Positions 1 through 7,400 of a stretch of 7,777 bases of DNA are shown piece after piece; position 1 is the first letter of the stretch; each line of letters opens with the position of its first letter. The stretch is from contig DXOJ01000373.1 of the NCBI GenBank assembly GCA_019412865.1, positions 1 through 7,777 on the forward strand. Reading direction: 5' to 3'. The position numbers and the translations under genes are program-made. Source of the stretch: Bacteroides sp. GTDB lineage: Bacteria > Bacteroidota > Bacteroidia > Bacteroidales > Bacteroidaceae. The notes under the pieces are model-generated. The model was not told the DNA's origin and did no database searches. It saw only the letters and a program-made list of their open reading frames with translations.

Positions 1-1770
1 GGTATGTTTACGTACCGGAACCTTCTTACCTTTTTCTGTTATACTTTTCGTAATTTCGAATCCATGCATCTGCTTATTTTCAGTTTCCTCAGCAATCATC
101 CAACGGCGCACATCAAAAAAACGATGTCCCTCGAAAGCCAGTTCAATACGACGTTCCAAGCGAATAGCATCTCGCATTTTCACATAATCCTTATCTATGT
201 CTTCCGCTAATCCATACCTGCCATCCTTTCCAGCATCGATTCCGGCGCGCTCACGAAGCAACTTCAACACTGCCAAAGGACTTATAGTATATTCGCCTAA
301 AACATCTTCATGATCCGGACCATAATATTCATTGACCGCTTCCGCATAGTTCAACAAAATTTCAGCATAGCGAATCAGGTCAAACGCTTGAGAAGTACCT
401 ACAAACCAATTGCCCGCTAATTGACGATGACTAAATTTACGAATATAATATCCAGTCGGCGTACCACTTCCAAAAGCATCGGTAGTCGCCCCCACCCCTT
501 TATGAGTATAGACGATGTGGTCTTTATCACCTCCACTCATCATTACGCTACCATTCCAAACAACTGTATTGGCAAAACGTGGGTCACGGCCCTCTGCAGG
601 GTTCATGGGGTCATAAGGATATTCACTGCTAGTTCCTATTGGTTTTCCATCTTTCATTGGGAACTGTTCTACTAAATCGTGATAAATATAACCACCATTA
701 CCATTACCACCACAAGTCGGAGGTCCAAACAACGCTTCACGCTGATTACCTTCGCCTGGTCTACATTCAAATATCATTTCACAGTACGATCCATTTGTAT
801 ACGTCACTCCATTGGCTCCATCAGGCACTGTACAAAAGTCATTGTTGTGGAAGATTGCATAAAATCCCCATCCTGGTTCAAGTTTCCCGGGATTGTATCC
901 TTTAGCTTCTATATGGCGTGTATAAATAGCATAACGGTTCAGTTTTATCACATCAAGAGCTGCATCGACAGCTGCTTTCCAACGTTCTTTATCGTATTCA
1001 GGATAACCAACCAATTCTTTTGGGCAACTAGTAGATATACCAAAATCACTACCATTGAATAATTTACTCGCTTCGTATAAGCGAATACGTGAAATCAGCC
1101 CTTTACATGCTCCGGCTGTAGCGCGCCCATTATTCATACCGCTGAATACAACTGGCAAATCTTTCGCTGCCAACTCACATTCATCTACAATGTATTTCAC
1201 ACAATCAGCATATGTGTCACGCTTTGTTTTCATATCATCCGCTACCTCATAAATGGTATCACCAAGCAAAGGTACTCCACCATAATGACGCAACATCATT
1301 CCATAATACCATGCACGTAAGAAACGGGCTTCTGCCTTATACTGAATCTTGGTAGATTCAAGTAACGGACTACCGTCTACATACTTCATGAATAAATTCA
1401 CCCTCCGGATATTAGTATATGCCTTCTTCCAAACATCATCTTCCAATGCATTAAGCGGATTGAGAGTCCCGGTAGCAAACATTACATCGTTAGTCACTTC
1501 AGAAACAACTTTATAAGCAGCTTCGTCACAAGCAGTCTGTAAGCCTCCATGCTCTTTCGTCACCCCAAAAGCATTTGTTGTGTATCGATTAGGCTTAACA
1601 TCATAACCAACATCTACATAAATTTGAGAAAGAAAACCTGCCGTATATGCACTATCCGCAAAGACAGACTCCCGATCAAGATCTGTCGTTTCAATTTGCT
1701 CTAAATTAGCGCAAGCTGAAAACAACCATACACCTGCAATAGGTAAAAATAGATAAAATAAGCTTTTCAT
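1..1770 (-). CDS. SusD/RagB-like outer-membrane glycan-binding lipoprotein, C-terminus cut by window edge
   Basis: The frame is open from ATG at 1770 to base 1 (590 codons, no stop). Family members normally end a few dozen residues later, so only the C-terminal tail is missing. SusD-like proteins sit on the cell surface, bind glycan and cap a SusC TonB-dependent transporter. The N-terminus is a lipoprotein signal: MKS, a hydrophobic stretch, then lipobox LFSAC with acylated Cys20. Family hallmarks seen are FADSAYTAGFLSQIY (residues 37-51), KAEARFLRAWYYGMMLRHYGG (146-166), GRDPRF (394-399), FDLIRYAEILLNYAEAVNE (461-479) and IRLERRIELAFEGHRFFDVRRW (536-557), the strongest SusD signature. The start is fixed by the signal peptide; the bases before it (TTTCTTTTGTAT) contain no clear Shine-Dalgarno site. 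Oddly, the preceding gene is a GH31 hydrolase and not susC. The ligand cannot be predicted from sequence. Family assignment is very secure. Confidence 0.96.
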   Translation of the reverse strand, partial: MKSLFYLFLPIAGVWLFSACANLEQIETTDLDRESVFADSAYTAGFLSQIYVDVGYDVKPNRYTTNAFGVTKEHGGLQTACDEAAYKVVSEVTNDVMFATGTLNPLNALEDDVWKKAYTNIRRVNLFMKYVDGSPLLESTKIQYKAEARFLRAWYYGMMLRHYGGVPLLGDTIYEVADDMKTKRDTYADCVKYIVDECELAAKDLPVVFSGMNNGRATAGACKGLISRIRLYEASKLFNGSDFGISTSCPKELVGYPEYDKERWKAAVDAALDVIKLNRYAIYTRHIEAKGYNPGKLEPGWGFYAIFHNNDFCTVPDGANGVTYTNGSYCEMIFECRPGEGNQREALFGPPTCGGNGNGGYIYHDLVEQFPMKDGKPIGTSSEYPYDPMNPAEGRDPRFANTVVWNGSVMMSGGDKDHIVYTHKGVGATTDAFGSGTPTGYYIRKFSHRQLAGNWFVGTSQAFDLIRYAEILLNYAEAVNEYYGPDHEDVLGEYTISPLAVLKLLRERAGIDAGKDGRYGLAEDIDKDYVKMRDAIRLERRIELAFEGHRFFDVRRWMIAEETENKQMHGFEITKSITEKGKKVPVRKHT

Positions 1771-1884
1771 ATACAAAAGAAATAGCGGTTAATAAATCGT
1801 TTATAAACTCTGTGAACGGTAATATTCATTATTATTAGTTTTTTTTATTAGATTGCATTTACATATTTTTCTTTATTTTTTCAA

Positions 1885-1916
1885 TAAGAACGATTAAAGA
1901 ACAGCATACCACTAAA
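1885..1916 (-). promoter_or_regulatory. Bipartite motif shared with the GH31 leader (copy 1)
   Basis: On the minus strand this reads TTTAGTGGTAT, 13 bases, then CGTTCTTA. The same two blocks with the same 13-base spacing occur at 4380-4349 upstream of GH31. All 19 block bases are identical and 6 of the 13 spacer bases match. It lies 115 bases before the SusD start. The conserved spacing in otherwise unlike leaders suggests a regulator site or promoter; which protein binds it is unknown. Confidence 0.5.
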
Positions 1917-1942
1917 CAAAATTGCATTTTTTTGTGGTCTGC
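1904..1942 (-). repeat. Imperfect inverted repeat with a competing overlapping hairpin
   Basis: Arms 1904-1916 and 1930-1942 (13 bases each, 11 pairing) flank a 13-base loop; on the minus strand they read GCAGACCACAAAA and TTTAGTGGTATGC. A second, perfect 6-base stem, ATTGCA (1945-1940) with TGCAAT (1926-1921), overlaps the first, so an RNA could form only one of the two. The second is followed by only TTTTG, a weak U-run for a terminator. The repeat could be a DNA operator dyad, an RNA switch or a weak terminator after GH31. Confidence 0.4.
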
Positions 1943-1994
1943 AATATCTCTTTATTAAAATCCTTTAAAAATTCCGTAACGCTATTACATACAA

Positions 1995-2144
1995 TCAGAC
2001 TTTAATTGTAATAGTTTTATCTAAAGTTCCACTGCCTTTATATAGTTTACCTTTATGTAATACTTCCACTTTTATTACGCCCAGATCTATCCGACCAGTT
2101 CCTTTACTATCCACCAGTTTCAAAGTCAAATGATGCTCGTCTTA
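1995..2144 (-). pseudogene. In-frame coding remnant downstream of the GH31 stop codon
   Basis: After the GH31 TAA (2144-2142), the same frame stays open for 48 codons to a TGA at 1997-1995. The translation begins DEHHLTLKLVDSKG and ends GTLDKTITIKV. It has alternating beta-strand character, as expected for the last strands of the C-terminal beta-sandwich of GH31 enzymes, and it follows directly on YWDKGEGWEFQKGDYKLFSF, which is the start of that subdomain. It has no good start codon of its own. The simplest reading is that a single substitution turned a sense codon into TAA; a sequencing error is possible. Confidence 0.7.
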
Positions 2145-4139
2145 CAGCCCCGCTTCAAAAGAGAATAGCTTATAATCTCCTTTCTGAAACTCCCAGCCTT
2201 CACCTTTATCCCAATACAAAGTACCTTCTGCCTTGCCCTCATTATCTAGACAAACAATCAATGTCAACGGATCAAATGAGTTTTCATTTACGTTTTGAAT
2301 CACTTTGCCGACAGGAATAATAGCACCACCTCTCACTTTCAATGTCGATTGATATTTTCCTTTTGTATCACCTTTAATTAAAGACAGTTCTTCCCAGATA
2401 CCTTTCGGCAAAGAGGGATTCTTTGCAAAAGCAGGAACTACCAGTATATCAGTGCCCAACATAAAGGCTTGTTCTTCAGCACGCAGTGCCTGATCTTTCA
2501 GATCGGCGAAAAAGACAGGGGACATAACAGGCTGTCCGTCTGTATGAGCTGTATGAAAAGCGGTATAAATATAAGGCATCAAACGATAGCGTCGTTCTAA
2601 TGCAATACGTGACTCTCTCTCTATGTCCTTAGTAAATGCCCAAGGTTCTTTGTTGTTTGTATCACAGGAAGCGTGTCCTCTAGAGAACGGAAAAAATGCA
2701 CCGAATCCCAACCAATGTCCCCAAAGATCAGCAGTTGTATTTCCTGCAAATCCACCTATATCCGGACCATTGAACGGTTGCCCGGATAGTCCGAGAGTGA
2801 TAGACATTGGAACAGATAGTTTCATTTGTTCATAAGTAGCTTCATTATCTCCCGTCCACATTGCTGCATAGCGCTGTCCGCCAAGAATATTGGAACGTGA
2901 AAGTACAAAAGGACGTTTATCCGGATTAGCTGCCAAAATACCATTATAAGATGCTTCTACCATCAATCTTCCATATGCATTATGATACATCAGATGTGTA
3001 CCTGTAGGCAAGTTTCCACCGCCTAAATGAATATTGCTCACCGGCATTGTACCGCCAGGCCCGTCAAAAACAGAGGGTTCATTCATATCATTCCAGATAC
3101 CATCTATACCATTAGCCAGAAAGTCTTTATAAAGACCTGCCCACCATGTACGTGTTTCGGGACGCGTAAAGTCGGGAAAAGCACAATCACCCGGCCATAC
3201 TTTGCCATGAAATTCATTACGATAAGCATCACGTACAAATACATCCTGCTCTTTCCCTGTTTTATATACAAAATAATTCTCGTCTACCTTCACTCCGGGA
3301 TCTATCATATAAACAGAACGAAATCCATTGCCATGCAGATAATCATTCATACGCTTAGGATCGGGAAAGTCCCTGTTATTGATGGTAAATACACGAAATT
3401 CATCCATATAATTGATGTCAAACCAAATCACATCACATGGAATCTTTTTCTCACGAAATGTATCGGCTACTTCTTTTACTCTAGCCTCCGGTACATAGGA
3501 GAAACGTGATTGATGATACCCCAGTGACCATCTTGGAGGCATACTAATAGTACCTGTCAATTCAGCCAGCCCTTTTAATACTTCCTGTGGGGTTTTGCGA
3601 TCTATCACATATGTACGGAAGGGAGCTCCTTCGGTATTGAATTCTATTTTATCAGAATTGGTAATTAACTCTGCTTTCCAAAAACTGTCAAACAAAACTC
3701 CGAAAGCTGTACCGTCTGGACGGACTCCTAATACCCATGGGTGAGTTTGATACAGGCGTGAGCCACCGTCTACCCTGTACATTCCATTATCCGTATTCCA
3801 TAATTTGATTTTCTGCCCGTTACGCAACAGTGGACCTGTCACCTCACCGCCTCCATACAAACTGGTTCCTGCAGGCACATTCAATGAAGCGTTAGCTTTA
3901 CCGTCAACTGATGTAAATTGTGGTATCAAGGTCCAATTCTGCGGTACTTCTCCAATCTTCTCCGGTTCACGTACCAACATTAATGATGGAGTTTGGGAGG
4001 CATCATAGCCTTCAGGGACAAATTCTACAATTCTTTTTCCTACTAATGTGACTTTTTCCGTCTTCACATCACCGGCAAAAGCGGTATGCACTTCAAACAG
4101 CATAGCTACAAGACATAGCAATGACAGATTCTTTTTCAT
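2142..4139 (-). CDS. GH31 family alpha-glycosidase (alpha-glucosidase-like), periplasmic, probably truncated at the C-terminus
   Basis: This is a 665-residue retaining alpha-glycosidase that removes non-reducing-end alpha-linked hexose. Residues 1-22 are a signal peptide with likely cleavage at AFA|GD and no lipobox cysteine, so it should be soluble in the periplasm. An N-terminal beta-sandwich runs to about residue 180. The (beta/alpha)8 barrel starts near PPRWSLGYHQSR (201-212) and contains WFDINYMD (239-246), WPGDCAFPDF (315-324), WNDMNEP (349-355, nucleophile Asp351), WTGDN (428-432, acid/base Asp431), GPDIGGF (458-464) and PFSRGH (484-489). C-terminal beta-domains follow. WNDMNEP favours alpha-glucosidase-type over alpha-xylosidase-type enzymes. 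The usual WxDIDYM is WFDINYM here (Asn243), which may alter -1 subsite recognition. The stop appears premature, since 48 further in-frame codons continue the last beta-domain. The gene lies 331 bases after the GH106 gene. Family call is secure; substrate is uncertain. Confidence 0.95.
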   Translation of the reverse strand: MKKNLSLLCLVAMLFEVHTAFAGDVKTEKVTLVGKRIVEFVPEGYDASQTPSLMLVREPEKIGEVPQNWTLIPQFTSVDGKANASLNVPAGTSLYGGGEVTGPLLRNGQKIKLWNTDNGMYRVDGGSRLYQTHPWVLGVRPDGTAFGVLFDSFWKAELITNSDKIEFNTEGAPFRTYVIDRKTPQEVLKGLAELTGTISMPPRWSLGYHQSRFSYVPEARVKEVADTFREKKIPCDVIWFDINYMDEFRVFTINNRDFPDPKRMNDYLHGNGFRSVYMIDPGVKVDENYFVYKTGKEQDVFVRDAYRNEFHGKVWPGDCAFPDFTRPETRTWWAGLYKDFLANGIDGIWNDMNEPSVFDGPGGTMPVSNIHLGGGNLPTGTHLMYHNAYGRLMVEASYNGILAANPDKRPFVLSRSNILGGQRYAAMWTGDNEATYEQMKLSVPMSITLGLSGQPFNGPDIGGFAGNTTADLWGHWLGFGAFFPFSRGHASCDTNNKEPWAFTKDIERESRIALERRYRLMPYIYTAFHTAHTDGQPVMSPVFFADLKDQALRAEEQAFMLGTDILVVPAFAKNPSLPKGIWEELSLIKGDTKGKYQSTLKVRGGAIIPVGKVIQNVNENSFDPLTLIVCLDNEGKAEGTLYWDKGEGWEFQKGDYKLFSFEAGL

Positions 4140-4240
4140 TTTTATCTTCTACTTTTTGATCTACTAAATTAACTAGCTGAAAACAAATACTTCTTACCTT
4201 AAAAAAGTATCTACCTATTTACCAACATAACCATAAGGTC

Positions 4241-4280
4241 CCTCCGGCATCTAAATAAAAGAGAAACCATTAACCGGAGG
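4241..4280 (-). repeat. CCTCCGG/CCGGAGG hairpin in the GH31 leader
   Basis: Perfect 7-base arms at 4241-4247 and 4274-4280 enclose a 26-base loop. The minus strand reads TTCCTCCGGTT on the 5' side and GCCGGAGG on the 3' side. The same arms occur in the GH106 leader at 7670-7713, also downstream of a copy of the 21-base motif. It lies about 100 bases before the GH31 start. No U-run follows, so it is not a standard terminator; a leader RNA structure or a protein-binding dyad is more likely. Confidence 0.5.
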
Positions 4281-4301
4281 AAGAAAAAACCTAAAAAACA
4301 A

Positions 4302-4322
4302 TCAAACACCTATACTAACCTT
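4302..4322 (-). promoter_or_regulatory. 21-base leader motif shared with the GH106 leader (copy B)
   Basis: On the minus strand it reads AAGGTTAGTATA then GGTGTTTGA. It matches the copy at 7747-7727 at 18 of 21 positions without gaps, including an identical GGTGTTTGA, and is followed 19 bases later by TTCCTCCGGTT. An ATAGAT sequence just upstream is also shared. It is a candidate promoter or regulator site; the TTTG inside could be a -33 box, but no matching -7 box was found. Confidence 0.5.
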
Positions 4323-4348
4323 TAATCTATGAAAAACCACGTTTAGAC

Positions 4349-4380
4349 TAAGAACGGTTCAGTACCAAAATACCACTAAA
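4349..4380 (-). promoter_or_regulatory. Bipartite motif shared with the SusD leader (copy 2)
   Basis: On the minus strand: TTTAGTGGTAT, 13 bases, CGTTCTTA. It is 25 of 32 bases identical to 1916-1885 with no gap. Unlike copy 1 it is not part of an inverted repeat here, so the motif is conserved independently of that hairpin. It lies 27 bases upstream of the 21-base motif and 210 bases before the GH31 start. Confidence 0.5.
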
Positions 4381-4470
4381 TGAAGATGAAAAATTATCTG
4401 CTAATAAGTTGTTTTTCTGAATCACTTATTCTTCTCTCCAGAGCGCGACTCCTCATATAGAGACTATTCA

Positions 4471-7400
4471 TTAAGGCTTAATTATTTCATAATCGAAAGC
4501 CTGTATCTCCACCGGACCGAGCAGACCTGAAGACTGCAAGGGCGAATTAGCTTTCCACGGATTGATTGTCGTCCACGTCGGACGCTGGTCTTCCGGAAGA
4601 TGTTGGTCACCGATAAGACGGTTCTGCCAGTTGTTGACCACCGTTATTTCTAATTTATTCTGACCTTTCTTCAAATATTCTGTCACATTCAGGCGATATG
4701 GGAAAGTCCAGACACCACCTACATACTGTCCATTTAAAGTCACTTTTGCCATGACCATTACATGACCCAAATCAAGATACAAACTCTTCTGCGGGAGTTC
4801 TTCCAATGTGAAAGCTGTTTCGTAAACAGCCTGTCCGGAGAAGTATTTGATGCTATCATTTTCCGAATTCATCCAATCTGTCAGTTGAGACCAGACAACC
4901 GGTGCTTCCGGTCCACGTTTACCTGCTTCGAAAGTGACTTTCCAAGGAGTATCTACACTATAGACAGTCTCTTTCACTGGGAAATTATTTTTCTTTTCCA
5001 TTGCTTTATCGTTCTTGCGGAAGACAAGGAAAACACTTTCATTTCCTTCCAGTTCCATTTGCAAAGCGGTATGATCTCCCGTATTTTCAAAATCCGACAA
5101 ACGACGGATCTCTCCTGTAGCAGCACTCCAAAGTTCCGGTGACAGCTCTTGTGAAACGCGGAATTCTCCATCGAAAGTGATCTTTTTATCCTGCTGATTG
5201 GATAGGAAATAAATTTCTGCATCCGGCAAAGTACGATGTATAAATAAGACTGGTGCATTCGTTTTACAGAAGAAATCGGGACGGATATTCAGTTTAGCCA
5301 GCACTTCCTGCAGGCCGACGCCCCGATGAAATACTTTTCCTGTTCCATAGTTATCAGTAGTAAACAAGTCTTTTCCAATCCGTTGTACTTCCTTGTCAAC
5401 TTCAGGATAACCAGACAAACTCGGAGAGTATTCGGGAGCATCGCCATAAACAGCCAAACCGTCATGCACCAATTCACTGATCTTTTTCAAGACTTCGGGA
5501 CGCATAGATTTCTGATTAGGCAGCACCAATAAACGGTATTTCATTCCATCGGGCAAAGTCAAGCAGCCATCTTTCACTGTAGCTCTCGTTAAAAGAACTT
5601 CGGCATTGATAAAGTCAAAAGAGTAACCTGTAGGCAGTTGGGGATCTATCGAACCTGTCATCTTCGGAGCATCTTCACCAATGAAATAAGCAACATCCGC
5701 CACATAAAGACCTTGTTGCAAAAGGAAATTCGATCGCCGCAAATAATCCGTAAACAAATCCATCTGACTGAACCACGTATTTTTACGATGAAAATCATTT
5801 CCGAACCAGGCGCTTACACCGGGATTACGATCTTCATAGGGCTGATGAATATACAAATGAAGCAAAGAGGCATTGATTCCTTCAGAAAAGAAGCGGTCAA
5901 TTCGCGCTTTCATATTGCCCGGATAATGAGTAAAGTTAGGCCCTCCGCTCGTACATGATTCAGCCCAGACACGTTTCTTACCATAAATATGCCCGCAGGA
6001 AGAGGCACAACGGTTCTCAATCACTCCCAAATCACCAAAACTCCAGAACTCACCACTGATTTCATCCGACTGTCCGCCATATTGCAGGAACTCTCCGGGG
6101 AATCCCCAATGTCCATAGTTTTCCAACCAGGTAGTAAGTCCGTGCTGATGGCAGATATCTCTCAGTCCGCCTACATAATCATACGAAACGCCATCGGCTA
6201 TCAAACGACGCAAATCCCAAAGAAAGCGTGAAGACACATCTTCATTACCAACGACTTTACCATACAAAGCCGGCAAATATGGCAGAGGATCATATCCATA
6301 AACCTTTTTGAAACGCTCTAACATATCATCGGTCCAGTTCTGACTACCCGTCTCGTAGCTGTCTTGCACGGCAATCTTCAGACTCTTACGATCTGCTTCG
6401 GGAATACGGCGAAGGATTTCACCCATATAGGCATCAAAGTGTGCGCTGAGATGTTTTTTGCTCATCTTATCCACTTCAAGTCCGGTAGCTTCAGGAGTAG
6501 CAGGTGTATTCGTCACACCGGTCGTTTTCATTTCCAGACAGGAAACAATCCAGTCGCCTTCGGGTACATTCCAAGTCAGAGTTCCGTCTGACGAAAGAGA
6601 AGCTGTCAGATCCGTCACCTTATCCTGTGGTATTACAAATCCTTCCGAATCGTTATACCAGTCCTGCTTAGCCCACATATATGAGTCCCATTTAGGATCA
6701 GGCCGCTGATACATCTTCGCTAAAGACTGCTCTGGATATCGTTCCACCATTTTCGCGGTAGAAAGAGCGACTGTGGCTTCTATATCTCCATAAGAATTAA
6801 TCGGTTTATCCAGCAAGAGACGAAAATCACCGGATTTTGTCGCAGGAAGAGATAGAACGACCGGAGCATTTGTAAAAAATCCAACAGACCGCATACCATT
6901 GGTGCGATCTATCTCAAATTTCCGGATCGTTTGATAAGAATCACCTACTTTCGCTTGTAGTTCGGCTTTCGTCCATACATAATTGTTCGTCGTAAAAGTA
7001 AAGCTGCGGATCGGCTGAGGTTCATCAAGGTGCATATCAAAGACAACCGGTTCGTATCCTTTCTGTTGCACTTTCCACTCTTTTCTAAACACGTTACTTT
7101 GTGCAGGGTAGGCGATGACACGAACCAGCTGCATAGAATCTGAGTATTCGGGCACTGTATACGAGAGAGTTTGCGGACCTTTCACCTGCATATCGGTAGC
7201 TGCCAGATAACGCATACTCTGCTCCGGCTTCACCCACGGTCCTCCCGACTGGCTCCATCCCGGACTATTGAACATTCCTATTTCTATGTCCAGTTCCGTT
7301 GCAGTTTTCAGTGCTGCATGCACTGCTTCCCACCATTCGGGCGTGAAGATCTTCACGTCTCCATAAGAATTTCCTCCTATATCAATATTGCCAATATAGG

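Larger units (their letters stand above)
1771..1994 (-). other. AT-rich leader between the GH31 gene and the SusD-like gene
   Basis: These 224 bases contain no plausible coding frame and no remnant of a SusC beta-barrel C-terminus. They hold a bipartite motif shared with the GH31 leader (1885-1916), an imperfect inverted repeat (1904-1942) and two direct copies of AAATGCAAT on the minus strand (1929-1921 and 1860-1852). The length and the internal signals suggest that SusD expression has its own control point and is not simple read-through from GH31. I could not place a convincing Bacteroides -33 TTTG / -7 TAnnTTTG pair. Confidence 0.7.
4140..4470 (-). other. Leader between the GH106 and GH31 genes
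   Basis: This 331-base gap has no substantial coding frame. From the GH106 stop onward it holds an AT-rich 7-base stem (AATAAGT 4403-4409 with ACTTATT 4424-4430, 14-base loop) without an adjoining U-run, so only a very weak terminator candidate. It then holds the bipartite motif (4380-4349), the 21-base motif (4322-4302) and the CCTCCGG/CCGGAGG hairpin (4280-4241). The last 100 bases before GH31 are AT-rich, ending AGAAGATAAA before the ATG. The signals suggest that GH31 is separately controlled from GH106. Confidence 0.65.

Noticed and set aside
679..1062. Open frame of 127 codons on the plus strand
   Set aside because: It lies antisense within the SusD-like gene, has no recognisable domain, and its sequence is the complement of conserved SusD motifs.
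1771..1994. Possible SusC remnant before SusD
   Set aside because: No minus-strand frame here gives a beta-barrel C-terminus, and the stretch is AT-rich with many stops.
3027..3509. Open frame of 160 codons on the plus strand
   Set aside because: It is antisense to the GH31 barrel core, including the nucleophile motif, and has neither a signal peptide nor a domain; it is a shadow frame.
4403..4430. AATAAGT/ACTTATT hairpin after the GH106 stop as a terminator
   Set aside because: The stem is all A/T but for one G-C pair, the loop is 14 bases, and no U-run follows directly.
4974..5258. Minus-strand frame of 94 codons overlapping the GH106 gene in another frame
   Set aside because: It lies fully inside a well-supported gene, and its composition is that of a frame-shifted reading of it; no frameshift in GH106 is needed.
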